Below are positions 33,994 through 42,755 of a stretch of 64,000 nucleotides of DNA, one piece after another. The notes under the pieces were generated by a model that did not search any database, was not told the DNA's origin, and saw only the letters and a list, made by a program, of their open reading frames with translations. Position 1 is the first letter of the stretch. Every line of letters starts with the position of its first letter. The position numbers and the translations under genes are program-made. The DNA is from Wocania_A sp965224845. Lineage in GTDB: Bacteria; Bacteroidota; Bacteroidia; Flavobacteriales; Flavobacteriaceae. Where the stretch lies: NCBI GenBank assembly GCA_965224845.1, contig CBDDAJ010000036.1, forward strand, positions 1 to 64,000. The letters run 5' to 3'.

Positions 33994-35031
33994 ATGAAAT
34001 ACACAACACTACCAAATACCGATATAAAAGTTAGTAAAATATGTTTAGGAACCATGACTTGGGGAAATCAAAACTCTCAAGACGAAGGATTTGCTCAAAT
34101 GGATTATGCATTAGATCAGGGTGTAAATTTTTTTGATACTGCCGAAATGTATGCCGTTCCTGCAAGCCCGGAAACTTACGGAAGCACCGAAACAATAATA
34201 GGACATTGGTTTGCCAAAACAGGAAATCGTGATAAAGTAGTTTTAGCATCAAAAATAGCGGGTAATGGCGATTATACTGCGCACATTCGCACCAATGGCT
34301 TTGCCCCGGAGGCGCTTAAAGACGCCGTAAATAATAGTTTAAGACGCTTACAGACCGATTATATAGATTTGTATCAATTACATTGGCCAGAACGCGAAAC
34401 AAACTATTTTGGGATTAGAGATTATAAGCATAACCCCAACGATGTTTGGAGCGATAATTTTAATGAACTACTACATACGCTAGATGGTATCATAAAAGAA
34501 GGAAAAATTAAACAGGTAGGTATTTCAAACGAAAAAGCATGGGGAACCATGCGCTATCTAGAAGAAGCTAAAGACCATAATTTACCGAGAATGGCAACTA
34601 TTCAAAATCCATACTCTTTATTGTGCAGAACTTTTGAAGGGGATTTAGCCGAAGTTTCCATACGTGAAAACGTGGGCTTATTAGCCTATTCGCCAATGGC
34701 GTTTGGTGTGCTGTCTGGAAAATATATTAAGAATACAGCAGCAGATAATGCACGTTTAAAATTATTCCCAAGATTTGGTCGTTATACCAATCCGCAAGCT
34801 ACAGAAGCTACAAAAAAATATTTAAAAATTGCTGAAGATAATAATATGACTTTAGCTCAAATGAGTTTGGCTTTTGTAACCCAACAACCTTTTGTAACCA
34901 GTAATATTATTGGCGCTACCAATTTAGAGCAGCTAAAAGAAAATATTGATAGTATTGCTGTTACTTTAAGTGATGCTGTATTAGATCAGATCAATGCTGT
35001 GCATGATACGATTCCTAATCCAGCACCTTGA
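33994..35031 (+). CDS. tas: Tas-type aldo/keto reductase
   Basis: The 345-residue NADPH-dependent reductase closely follows E. coli Tas along its length: LGTMTWGNQNSQDEG, FFDTAEMYAVPASPETYGSTE (catalytic Asp-Tyr pair), VLASKIAG, RLQTDYIDLYQLHWPER (catalytic histidine), VGISNEKAWG and the cofactor-binding NIIGATNLEQLKENI. The physiological substrate is unknown. It is transcribed alone and ends before a strong bidirectional terminator. Confidence 0.9.
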   Translation: MKYTTLPNTDIKVSKICLGTMTWGNQNSQDEGFAQMDYALDQGVNFFDTAEMYAVPASPETYGSTETIIGHWFAKTGNRDKVVLASKIAGNGDYTAHIRTNGFAPEALKDAVNNSLRRLQTDYIDLYQLHWPERETNYFGIRDYKHNPNDVWSDNFNELLHTLDGIIKEGKIKQVGISNEKAWGTMRYLEEAKDHNLPRMATIQNPYSLLCRTFEGDLAEVSIRENVGLLAYSPMAFGVLSGKYIKNTAADNARLKLFPRFGRYTNPQATEATKKYLKIAEDNNMTLAQMSLAFVTQQPFVTSNIIGATNLEQLKENIDSIAVTLSDAVLDQINAVHDTIPNPAP

Positions 35032-35181
35032 TTAAGATGTTATGAACTTTATGGAGCAAATGTTTACGATAATAATTCTCTTTTGATGAGAGATATAAAA
35101 ACAGGGAGTAATATTCGTCTATAACAAAACGGCAGTTATGGTGATTTAAAAAGAGGAATTGAAACTAAAACCATATAAAAC

Positions 35182-35217
35182 AAAAACGCCTTACTAAACA
35201 AATAGTAAGGCGTTTTT
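35182..35217. terminator. Bidirectional terminator between tas and rng
   Basis: AAAAACGCCTTACTA and TAGTAAGGCGTTTTT form a perfect 15-bp stem with a 6-nt loop and A/T runs on both sides, so it serves the convergent tas (+) and rng (-) genes. The 150 bp between the tas stop and this hairpin show nothing recognisable. Confidence 0.92.
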
Positions 35218-35220
35218 AAA

Positions 35221-36765
35221 TTATTTAATTTGATTACCATCTTTATCGAAAAAATGATATTCTAAGTATGTGTAAGCATCTCTTGGTAAAACTTTAACCC
35301 ATTTTTTGTGTTCAAAAAACCATTTTGAACGCACTGATGGAAAACCTTTTGTTAAAAAGGCTGCTATAAAAGGATGTGTGTTTAAAGTCAACTTTTTATA
35401 GTCTTTTTTTAATAGTCTTTCAAGATCTTGTGTTATTTTATGCACCAATCCTATAGGTGCTTCAACCTCTTGTCCATTAACCCCGTTTGGATTTTCTTCA
35501 CGGGTTTTAATGTTCATTTCGGGTCGTACACGTTGTCTTGTTATTTGTATCAGTCCAAATTTACTTGGAGGCAATATTTTATGTTTTGCTCTATCGTCCT
35601 TCATTTCATCACGAAGGTGATTGAATAATTTTTGCCTGTTCTCAGCATTGGTCATATCAATAAAATCTACTACTATAATACCACCCATATCACGTAATCG
35701 TAATTGACGTGCCATCTCAGTAGCAGCGATTAAATTTACTTCTAATGCTGTATCCTCTTGACTATTTGCTTTGTTAGATCTGTTACCGCTGTTTACATCT
35801 ATAACATGTAGCGCTTCGGTATGTTCTATTACCAAATACGCTCCTTTTGCCATAGAAACGGTTTTACCAAAGGAGGTTTTAATTTGTCTTTCAATTCCAA
35901 ATTTTTCAAAAATTGGAACTTTAGACTGATACAATTTAACTATTGATTCTTTTTTTGGTGCAATTTCTTGCACGTAATCTTTAATTTGATAATAAAGCTC
36001 TTCATCATCAACAGTAATTCCTGTAAAAGTGTCGTTAAATATGTCTCGTAAAATCGACGAGGCTTTATTCATTTCTCCTAATACCTTACTGGGGTGATGG
36101 GCTCTATGTAGCTTTTTACACATTGCTGCCCAACGGCTAAGCAAATTTTGTAAATCTTTATCTAGTTCAGCTACTTTTTTGCCTTGGGCTACCGTACGAA
36201 TAATGATACCAAAACCTTGCGGTGTGATACTTTTTACCAAACGTTTTAATCGGTCTTTTTCTGCCTTGTCTTCTATTTTTTGTGAAATAGAAATACGACT
36301 GGAAAAAGGAACTAAAACAATATACCTACCTGCTATAGAAAGCTCAGAGCTTATTCTAGGCCCTTTGGTTGATATTGGTTCTTTTACTATTTGTACTAAT
36401 AGCGATTGATTAGATTTTAAGACGTCGGCAATTTTGCCATCTTTCTCAATATCTTTTTCAAATGGAAAGTTTTTTAAAGAAAAATCTTTTAGTTTACCTG
36501 TGCTTACACGTTTTGTGAATTTTAAAAGAGACGGTAGCTTAGGACCTAAATCATGATAATGCAAAAAAGCATCTTTTTCGTAACCTACATTAACAAATGC
36601 AGCATTTAGTCCTGGAACAGCTTTTCGTATTTTGGCTATAAACACATCACCAACCGAAAAGTCGTTACTATCTTCATCTTTCTGTAATTCAATAAGTTTT
36701 CCATCTTTTAATAAGGCAAAATCAACGTCGTCGGAACTAGATCGGATGATCAATTCTTTATCCAT
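35221..36765 (-). CDS. rng: Ribonuclease E/G family protein
   Basis: The 514-residue endoribonuclease has an N-terminal S1 RNA-binding domain (about residues 38-130) and the RNase G catalytic core. Metal-binding aspartates lie in HVIDVNSGNRSNK and GGIIVVDFIDM. The C-terminal block is KITRQRVRPEM-like (ITRQRVRPEMN). It lacks the long unstructured tail of RNase E, so it fits RNase G. It would act in mRNA decay and rRNA maturation. It follows the HU and small ribosomal-type genes on the minus strand, though a terminator separates them. Confidence 0.94.
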   Translation of the reverse strand: MDKELIIRSSSDDVDFALLKDGKLIELQKDEDSNDFSVGDVFIAKIRKAVPGLNAAFVNVGYEKDAFLHYHDLGPKLPSLLKFTKRVSTGKLKDFSLKNFPFEKDIEKDGKIADVLKSNQSLLVQIVKEPISTKGPRISSELSIAGRYIVLVPFSSRISISQKIEDKAEKDRLKRLVKSITPQGFGIIIRTVAQGKKVAELDKDLQNLLSRWAAMCKKLHRAHHPSKVLGEMNKASSILRDIFNDTFTGITVDDEELYYQIKDYVQEIAPKKESIVKLYQSKVPIFEKFGIERQIKTSFGKTVSMAKGAYLVIEHTEALHVIDVNSGNRSNKANSQEDTALEVNLIAATEMARQLRLRDMGGIIVVDFIDMTNAENRQKLFNHLRDEMKDDRAKHKILPPSKFGLIQITRQRVRPEMNIKTREENPNGVNGQEVEAPIGLVHKITQDLERLLKKDYKKLTLNTHPFIAAFLTKGFPSVRSKWFFEHKKWVKVLPRDAYTYLEYHFFDKDGNQIK

Positions 36766-36790
36766 TTAGTTAATTTTTATCCATACACTC

Positions 36791-36874
36791 TAGTTAGTAG
36801 TTAATAGTTAAAGTTGAAGTTGAAATTTTTCTAGAAATACAACCAGCAACTAATAGCAAGCAACCAGCAACCAA
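36791..36874. repeat. Mirrored heptad repeat array upstream of rng
   Basis: The left arm (36791-36823) reads TAGTTAG, TAGTTAA, TAGTTAA, then two AGTTGA units. The right arm (36840-36874) reads CAACCAG, CAACTAA, TAGCAAG, CAACCAG, CAACCAA in perfect 7-nt register. The arms have opposite sense (GTT units facing AAC units) around a centre of about 16 bp. It falls in the presumed rng leader. Confidence 0.62.
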
Positions 36875-36997
36875 ATTATACAGATGGATTATACATTATT
36901 TTTTATCACAGGATTTTTAAATCTGTGGAGTTCAAAATACACCAAAAGGTGCTAAAAAATTAATGAACTCATTTCAAAGAACTTGTTGTTTTTAAAA

Positions 36998-37031
36998 CCG
37001 AAAAAAGTAGCTAATCTAACTACTTTTTTGG
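36998..37031 (-). terminator. Terminator after the 30-residue ribosomal-type gene
   Basis: AAAAAAGTAG and CTACTTTTTT are exact inverted copies across 9 nt, directly downstream of the stop at 37033 on the minus strand. The T-run lies inside the stem. Confidence 0.75.
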
Positions 37032-37032
37032 T

Positions 37033-37125
37033 TTATTTTTTCTTTTTGTGACGGTTAGCGCGTCTACGTTTTTTACGTTTGTGCGTCGCTACCTTATGTC
37101 TTTTGCGTTTTTTACCACTTGGCAT
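37033..37125 (-). CDS. 30-residue basic protein, AURKAIP1/COX24 (mS38-like) type
   Basis: This short frame codes 30 residues, MPSGKKRKRHKVATHK followed by RKKRRRANRHKKKK, with more than half lysine or arginine. I recognise it as the tiny conserved Bacteroidota protein annotated with the AURKAIP1/COX24 domain, related to the mitochondrial small-subunit protein mS38, so a ribosome-bound role is likely. It sits 42 bp after the HU gene on the same strand and is followed by a terminator. The high basic content and conserved MPSGKKRKRHK start make it a real gene despite its size. Confidence 0.82.
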   Translation of the reverse strand: MPSGKKRKRHKVATHKRKKRRRANRHKKKK

Positions 37126-37167
37126 AAATAGTGTCTTTTTAAATTAATAATTCGTTTAACGCTCTCT

Positions 37168-37458
37168 TTATTTAACGTCTACATTCGTTTTAACGCCTTC
37201 TACAAAAACTTTTGCAGGCTTAAATGCAGGAATATTATGAGCAGGTATTTTAATCGTTGTATTTTTTGAAATATTTCTTCCTGTTTTTTCTGCTCTTGTT
37301 TTAATAATAAAGCTTCCAAAACCTCTTAAGTACACATTATCACCACTTTCTAATGATGTTTTTACTTCTTCCATAAATGTTTCAACAGTTGCTTGAACAT
37401 CACCTTTTTCAATTCCTAATTTCTCAGAAATTTTTGCTACTAAATCAGCCTTCGTCAT
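37168..37458 (-). CDS. HU/IHF-family DNA-binding protein
   Basis: The 96-residue nucleoid protein has the HU helix pair (MTKADLVAKISEKLG onward), the LRGFGSF turn and the DNA-binding arm with GRNISKNTTIKIPA and a proline-containing tip, ending in AFKPAKVFVEGV. The arm differs from the classic RNPxTGE but keeps its length. HU bends DNA and compacts the chromosome. A strong promoter lies just upstream, and the gene is transcribed with the 30-residue ribosomal-type gene. Confidence 0.93.
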   Translation of the reverse strand: MTKADLVAKISEKLGIEKGDVQATVETFMEEVKTSLESGDNVYLRGFGSFIIKTRAEKTGRNISKNTTIKIPAHNIPAFKPAKVFVEGVKTNVDVK

Positions 37459-37505
37459 TTTTAATATTTTATTTTTAGTTACTATTATAGATTATAAAAG
37501 GGATG

Positions 37506-37537
37506 CAAATATAGGAATTTAATATTCAATATTTCAA
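37506..37537 (-). promoter_or_regulatory. HU promoter
   Basis: On the minus strand TTG (37535-37537), a 21-nt spacer and TATATTTG (37506-37513, followed by CA) match the Bacteroidota promoter. The leader would be about 45 nt. Confidence 0.75.
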
Positions 37538-37571
37538 ACCTAATTCATTAAAATTTAAGATTATAAACGTT

Positions 37572-37579
37572 TATTTTTG
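37572..37579 (+). promoter_or_regulatory. -7 box of mutY
   Basis: TATTTTTG on the plus strand, 21 nt before the mutY ATG at 37601. No TTG is seen at the usual distance. Confidence 0.5.
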
Positions 37580-37600
37580 TTTGCACTATTTAACTAATTG

Positions 37601-38641
37601 ATGATATTTACAAAAACAGTAACCCACTGGTATTCAAATAATAAGAGAATATTGCCATGGAGACAAACTAAAGACCCTTATTATATATGGTTGTCTGAAA
37701 TTATTTTACAACAAACTCAAGTGAAGCAAGGGTTACCTTATTACGAAGCCTTTGTTAGTAAATACCCAACAATTTTTGATTTAGCAAAAGCCAATGAAAG
37801 CGATGTGCTAAAATTATGGCAGGGACTGGGTTATTATTCCCGGGCTAGAAATTTGCATGCTACATCAAAACATATTGTTGAGGCGTTAAATGGAACGTTT
37901 CCTGCCAGTTACAAAGAATTATTAAAATTAAAAGGTGTTGGTGATTATACTGCCAGTGCTATGGCATCTATTTGCTTTAACGAAATAACCGCTGTAGTTG
38001 ATGGTAATGTGTATCGTGTGCTATCGAGATATTTTGAAATTGATACCCCTATTAATTCATCAAAAGGAGCAAAAGAATTTAAAGCTTTAGCTCAAAAATT
38101 AATTGACAAAAAAAATCCAGCTGAATTCAATCAGGCCATTATGGAATTTGGTGCTGTACAATGCCGACCTAAAAACCCAGATTGTAACGCTTGTCCATTA
38201 CAAGATGGATGCCTCGCTTTTAATAAAAACAGAGTTGATAAATTACCAGTTAAAATCAAATCTGCTAAAGCAAAAAAGAAACATTTTAATTTTTTAGTAT
38301 TCATTTCAAAAGACCAGAAAACAATTTTAGAAAAACGAAAAGGTAAAGGTATCTGGCAAAACCTATATCAATTCCCATTGGTAGAAACGAGTAAAGAACA
38401 AAGCTACGGCTCTTTTAAAAAACATATCCAATCACATCATTTATTAAATAAAGTTGTTTTTAACTTGTCCTTATATAATAAGGATGCCATTATTCATAAA
38501 TTATCACATCAACATCTATACACCAAATTTTGGATTGTTAATACAGATGAGTTATTGATTGAAGGGGTTTCGCTTGAAAAAATTCACGATTTTCCAGTAC
38601 CTATTATTATTGGCAATTTTATTGATGCATTTAACTTCTAA
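37601..38641 (+). CDS. mutY: MutY, A/G-specific adenine glycosylase
   Basis: MutY removes adenine mispaired with 8-oxoguanine. I use the ATG at 37601 (346 residues) rather than the TTG one codon earlier. Visible features: catalytic glutamate in WLSEIILQQTQV (residue 33), the helix-hairpin-helix LKGVGDYTASA, catalytic aspartate in VVDGNVYRVLSR (residue 134) and the iron-sulfur loop with cysteines C188, C195, C198 and C204 (C-x6-C-x2-C-x5-C). A C-terminal NUDIX-like domain recognises the oxidised base. The cluster makes it a client of the SUF machinery coded at the window start. It is followed by ssb, gldE and gldD. Confidence 0.96.
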   Translation: MIFTKTVTHWYSNNKRILPWRQTKDPYYIWLSEIILQQTQVKQGLPYYEAFVSKYPTIFDLAKANESDVLKLWQGLGYYSRARNLHATSKHIVEALNGTFPASYKELLKLKGVGDYTASAMASICFNEITAVVDGNVYRVLSRYFEIDTPINSSKGAKEFKALAQKLIDKKNPAEFNQAIMEFGAVQCRPKNPDCNACPLQDGCLAFNKNRVDKLPVKIKSAKAKKKHFNFLVFISKDQKTILEKRKGKGIWQNLYQFPLVETSKEQSYGSFKKHIQSHHLLNKVVFNLSLYNKDAIIHKLSHQHLYTKFWIVNTDELLIEGVSLEKIHDFPVPIIIGNFIDAFNF

Positions 38642-38810
38642 GCCATTCTTAAACACGGAGCGTCTGGGTTGCTGATTGGGATTGTTTTTTCGAGGTTTCA
38701 GGAACCTGTTAAAAGGCAAGTATTTATTTTAAAAAATTCTACATTTTTAATCGATACATACTAACAATCATATTTTTTTATTAATTTTAAGTTTATCAAA
38801 AGCAAAAGAG

Positions 38811-38818
38811 TAATTTTG
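38811..38818 (+). promoter_or_regulatory. -7 box of ssb-gldE-gldD
   Basis: TAATTTTG (followed by CA) on the plus strand fits the -7 consensus, 20 nt before the ssb ATG. No clear -33 TTG is seen. The rest of the 197-bp mutY-ssb spacer has no recognised feature. Confidence 0.5.
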
Positions 38819-38838
38819 CATTAATAAAATAAAAAACT

Positions 38839-39276
38839 ATGTCTGGAACATTAAATAAAGTAATGCTTATTGGGCATTTAGGGGATGAAGTAAAAATGCA
38901 TTACTTTGAAGGCGGTGGATGCATTGGGCGGTTTCCGTTGGCTACAAACGAAACTTATACGAGCAAACAAACAAACGAACGTATCACAAATACCGAATGG
39001 CATAATATTGTAGTGCGTAATAAAGGCGCCGAAATTTGCGAAAAATATTTAAGTAAAGGAGATAAAGTTTATATTGAAGGCAGATTAAAAACCAGAAAGT
39101 GGCAAGACGATAAAGGCGCCGATAGATATTCAACCGAAATTCATTGCACCGATTTCACGTTTTTATCAACTAAAAAAGAAAGTGAAAATAATAATGCTGC
39201 AGCTCAAGCGCCTGTAGCTAAACCATCTGAAGAAACGAAACCTGTTGGCGAAGAAAATGACGACCTTCCGTTTTAA
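38839..39276 (+). CDS. ssb: Single-stranded DNA-binding protein
   Basis: The 145-residue SSB has an N-terminal OB-fold (about residues 4-107, MSGTLNKVMLIGHLGDEV, NTEWHNIVV and GRLKTRKWQDDKGADRY), a disordered linker rich in A, P and E, and the acidic C-terminal tip ENDDLPF that recruits repair proteins. It coats single-stranded DNA in replication and repair. It lies upstream of gldE in the order known from Flavobacterium. Confidence 0.95.
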   Translation: MSGTLNKVMLIGHLGDEVKMHYFEGGGCIGRFPLATNETYTSKQTNERITNTEWHNIVVRNKGAEICEKYLSKGDKVYIEGRLKTRKWQDDKGADRYSTEIHCTDFTFLSTKKESENNNAAAQAPVAKPSEETKPVGEENDDLPF

Positions 39277-39335
39277 TACTAAGAAAACTTATCGATCTGC
39301 ATATCGATGCCTATGTTTAACTAATACTTTGGTAA

Positions 39336-40640
39336 TTGGACCCTGACCCCACGAGTTTTATATCATTACTTATAGCAATTGATTTTTCAGTTGTTAGTGG
39401 TTTTGCTTTGTTGTTTTTACTTTTAATTTGTTCTGCACTAATTTCTGGTGCCGAAGTAGCATTGTTTTCACTAACCAGAACTGATATTGAAGAAGGATTA
39501 GAAGCAAGATCTAAACGTATTCAAATTATTGCAAAGCTTTTAGAGCATCCCAAAAAATTACTTGCCACCATATTAGTATCTAACAATTTTATTAATATCG
39601 CTATTGTACTTTTGTTTGCTTATTTAGGCAGCAATATGTTTGAATCGATTACCTCACCTATCTTGAAATTTACTATAGAGGTAATAATTGTAACCTTTCT
39701 TATTTTATTATTTGGAGAAATATTACCCAAAATTTATGCGAGCAGAAATAAGTTAAAGTTTGCTTCTTTTATGGCCTATCCTTTACGCATTTTGGATGTA
39801 TTACTTACACCTATTAGTATGCCAATGCGAGGTGTTACCATGGCTATTCATAAAAAACTAGGCAGGCAAAAATCTAATTTAAGTGTCGATCAATTATCGC
39901 AGGCTTTAGAACTTACAAGTGAACATGATACAACCAAAGAAGAACAAAAAATATTGCAAGGTATTGTATCCTTTGGAAATACAGATACTAAACAAGTTAT
40001 GCGACCACGCATAGATATTTTTGCACTTAATATAGAGCAAAAATATGCCGAAATCATGCCAGAAATCATAGCTAATGGCTATTCTAGAATTCCGGTTTTT
40101 AGAGACAATATTGATACTATTGAAGGCATCTTGTATGTAAAGGATTTATTGCCTTATATTGACAGAAAGCAATTTGATTGGCCTACATTATTACGGGAAC
40201 CTTTTTTTGTGCCAGAAAACAAAAAACTGGACGACTTAATGACGGAGTTTCAAGACAAAAAAGTACACTTAGCTGTTGTTGTTGATGAATATGGCGGGAC
40301 TTCCGGATTGATTTCTTTAGAAGATATTATTGAAGAAATTGTTGGTGATATTAGTGATGAGTTTGACGACGAAGATTTGATGTACTCAAAACTGGATGAT
40401 AATAACTACGTGTTTGAAGGTAAAACAGCATTAAAAGATTTTTATAAAGTTATTAAGGTTGAAGACGATACGGTTTTTGAGTCCCATAAAGGTGAAGCCG
40501 AAACCATTGCTGGATTTGTATTAGAAATATCAAAAAGCTTTCCTAAAATAAATAGTAAAATAAATTTTGAAAATTACGTTTTCACTATTGAAGCTTTAGA
40601 TAAAAAACGTATTAAGCGCATTAAATTAACGAGAACTTAA
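39336..40640 (+). CDS. gldE: GldE, gliding motility-associated CNNM/CorC-like membrane protein
   Basis: The 434-residue protein has three to four N-terminal membrane helices of the DUF21/CNNM type (SALISGAEVALFSLTR, about residues 33-48) and a pair of CBS domains (about 205-330, with GISR-like GYSRIPVFRDN and VVVDEYGGTSGLISLEDIIEEIVGDI). A C-terminal CorC/HlyC domain follows. In Flavobacterium GldE supports gliding together with GldD. The start must be TTG at 39336 (reading LDPDPTSF): an in-frame stop lies directly upstream and the first ATG would remove the membrane segments. It overlaps gldD by 1 nt (TAATG). Confidence 0.93.
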   Translation: MDPDPTSFISLLIAIDFSVVSGFALLFLLLICSALISGAEVALFSLTRTDIEEGLEARSKRIQIIAKLLEHPKKLLATILVSNNFINIAIVLLFAYLGSNMFESITSPILKFTIEVIIVTFLILLFGEILPKIYASRNKLKFASFMAYPLRILDVLLTPISMPMRGVTMAIHKKLGRQKSNLSVDQLSQALELTSEHDTTKEEQKILQGIVSFGNTDTKQVMRPRIDIFALNIEQKYAEIMPEIIANGYSRIPVFRDNIDTIEGILYVKDLLPYIDRKQFDWPTLLREPFFVPENKKLDDLMTEFQDKKVHLAVVVDEYGGTSGLISLEDIIEEIVGDISDEFDDEDLMYSKLDDNNYVFEGKTALKDFYKVIKVEDDTVFESHKGEAETIAGFVLEISKSFPKINSKINFENYVFTIEALDKKRIKRIKLTRT

Positions 40641-41227
40641 TGAACAAGAATTTTTATGTATTAATCCTAATATCGGTTTTCCTGTCTTGTGGAGAAAGTT
40701 ATGTGCCAAAGCCAAAAGGGTATTTGAGATTAGATTACCCTAAGGCTAATTACAAGCAAGTTGATGATTATTTAAACTTACCATTTTCTTTTGAAACCAA
40801 CACACTGGCTTCAAAGATTGAATCAAAACCTATTAATGCTACAACAAATAGTTATGGCATTAATTTAAAATACCCATCGCTAAAAGGGACTATTTTTTTA
40901 ACTTATAAAGCAGTAGATGGTAGCAAAAAAAACTTAATTGATTTTATAAGAGATGCAGAAAAGCTAACTTTTGAACATACTATTAAAGCAGATGAAATTC
41001 CGGTTGACATATATGAAAACAAAGCGCGTAAAGTTTATGGCAAGTTTTCAGAGGTAAAAGGAAATGTAGCATCACCAGCACAATTTTATGTAACAGACAG
41101 CATCAACCATTTTATAACAGGATCATTGTATTTTTACGCAAAACCCAATTACGACTCGATACTTCCTGCTGCAAATTATTTGCAAAAAGATATGAAACAC
41201 ATTATGGAAACAATGATGTGGAAATAA
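40640..41227 (+). CDS. gldD: GldD, gliding motility lipoprotein
   Basis: The 195-residue protein has a lipoprotein signal (VFLSC, cysteine 17) followed by PKPKGYLRLDYPKANYK, the start typical of GldD. In Flavobacterium johnsoniae GldD is required for gliding and for the type IX secretion machinery. Its start codon overlaps the gldE stop, so the two are translationally coupled. It ends before a strong bidirectional hairpin. Together with the T9SS-sorted proteins in this window, it indicates a working T9SS. Confidence 0.94.
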   Translation: MNKNFYVLILISVFLSCGESYVPKPKGYLRLDYPKANYKQVDDYLNLPFSFETNTLASKIESKPINATTNSYGINLKYPSLKGTIFLTYKAVDGSKKNLIDFIRDAEKLTFEHTIKADEIPVDIYENKARKVYGKFSEVKGNVASPAQFYVTDSINHFITGSLYFYAKPNYDSILPAANYLQKDMKHIMETMMWK

Positions 41228-41257
41228 AAAAGCTTCTCAATTTTGAGAAGCTTTTAA
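41227..41257. terminator. Terminator after gldD
   Basis: AAAAGCTTCTCAA and a matching GAGAAGCTTTT form a long stem with a T-rich loop. A-runs and T-runs on both sides allow it to serve the convergent HMA-domain gene as well. Confidence 0.88.
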
Positions 41258-41277
41258 AAGTAAATCATTTTTAAAAA

Positions 41278-41784
41278 TTAAGCCTTAGATTTTTCAGTGC
41301 AACAAGCCTTTTTACAATCGGCAGCACATGCCTTTTTCTCGGCATCAGTTTTATTAGCACAACACGCTTTAGTGCAATTGGCAGCACATGCTTTTTCTGC
41401 AGAAAACCCTTCAACCGTTTTCATATCGCTAACTTTATAAATATCGGCAACTTTAGTTACGGTTTCTTCAAGAGAAATTGGTGTAACTTTAGCCTCATTA
41501 TATTCAACCATAGCTAGTTTTCTGTCAAAATCTACTTTAGCAGATTTTACACCTTCCATTTTTGCTATTTTTTTCTCAATGGTTTTTGCGCATCCAATTT
41601 CGCAGGTCATACCATCAATAGTAAATTCTGCTTTTGCATATGTAGCATTAGGATCTAAAGTTTTTTCAGTAACAGCCTCATTTTCAACAGCAACAGTTTT
41701 AACTTCAGGCTTAGCTTCATTTTTACAATTTAAAGCAAAAAGTGTTATTAATGTAATCGCTATAATATTTTTAAATGTCTTCAT
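41278..41784 (-). CDS. HMA-domain metal-binding lipoprotein with Cys-rich tail
   Basis: The 168-residue protein has a lipoprotein signal (LFALNC, cysteine 20) and a heavy-metal-associated fold (about residues 50-115, AEFTIDGMTCEIGCAKTI). Two nearly identical Cys-rich units follow at the C-terminus, CAANCTKACC and CAADCKKACC, each with the spacing C-x3-C-x3-C-C. The HMA metal loop is C-x3-C (TCEIGC) instead of the usual C-x2-C. The tail adds eight cysteines, so it could act as a metallothionein-like metal trap. Location in the periplasm or on the outer membrane is inferred from the lipobox. Which metal it handles is unknown. Confidence 0.85.
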   Translation of the reverse strand: MKTFKNIIAITLITLFALNCKNEAKPEVKTVAVENEAVTEKTLDPNATYAKAEFTIDGMTCEIGCAKTIEKKIAKMEGVKSAKVDFDRKLAMVEYNEAKVTPISLEETVTKVADIYKVSDMKTVEGFSAEKACAANCTKACCANKTDAEKKACAADCKKACCTEKSKA

Positions 41785-41876
41785 TATTTTAAAGTATTAT
41801 GTTCTCTACAAAACTACTAAATAATGCTGTTTATTGCACAAAAAAGTAGACTTTTGTGATTCTTAAAACAGCATAG

Positions 41877-42755
41877 GTGAGCAATATCAATTTAAAATGG
41901 GCGTATCTATTTATACTTTCGTTAGTTTGGGGTAGCTCGTTTATATTAATTAAAAAAGCACTTTTAGGCTTAACCCCATATCAACTGGGGGCTTTAAGAG
42001 TTATTATAACAGGTTTGTTTTTATTTGCTATAGGATATAAAACTATAAAAACGATAAAACCTAAAGACTGGAAATGGTTAATAATTTCTGGGTTTCTCGG
42101 TACTTTTATTCCAGCTTTTTTCTTTGCTATTGCAGAAACCGAAATAGATAGCGCAGTAGTTTCTATTTTAAATTCGTTAGTACCTTTAAATACTATTTTG
42201 TTAGGCTTCGCCATTTTTAAAATAACTTCAACAAAACGACAAATACTAGGTGTAATTGTTGGCTTTATTGGAACCGCGATATTAATTTTAAAAGGGGCTC
42301 ATTTAAACCCTAATCAAAATTACTTATATGCCATTTTTGTTATGCTGTCTACCATCATGTATGCTATCAATGTTAATATAATAAAGAAGCATTTGCAACA
42401 TGTAAAACCATTAACTATAGCAACAGGTAATTTTGCAGCCATAGTTATTCCTGGTGTTATAGTGTTATTGTTTACAGATTTCTTTTCAAAAACAACATTT
42501 AATAATCCTAATTTTAAAATGGCAATGGTATACATTACTATTTTATCCCTTTTTGGTACAGCTATAGCAAAAATATTGTTTAATAAGTTAGTCCATCTTT
42601 CAACACCGGTTTTCGCTTCGTCTGTTACTTATATTATGCCAGTTGTAGCTTTAATGTGGGGGTTTATTGATGGTGAAAGCTTTAGTTTTCTACAAGGCTT
42701 GGCCAGCTTAATTATCTTATTTGGTGTCTATTTATCTCATAAACGAAACGGATAA
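41877..42755 (+). CDS. EamA/DMT-family transporter
   Basis: The 292-residue protein has ten membrane helices in two EamA repeats. Characteristic blocks are LVWGSSFILIKKAL near the start, GALRVIITGLFLF, and ALMWGFIDGESFSFLQ in the second half. Members export or import small metabolites; the substrate is unknown. The start is GTG at 41877, since no in-frame ATG lies near. The gene stands alone in the plus direction. Confidence 0.88.
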   Translation: MSNINLKWAYLFILSLVWGSSFILIKKALLGLTPYQLGALRVIITGLFLFAIGYKTIKTIKPKDWKWLIISGFLGTFIPAFFFAIAETEIDSAVVSILNSLVPLNTILLGFAIFKITSTKRQILGVIVGFIGTAILILKGAHLNPNQNYLYAIFVMLSTIMYAINVNIIKKHLQHVKPLTIATGNFAAIVIPGVIVLLFTDFFSKTTFNNPNFKMAMVYITILSLFGTAIAKILFNKLVHLSTPVFASSVTYIMPVVALMWGFIDGESFSFLQGLASLIILFGVYLSHKRNG

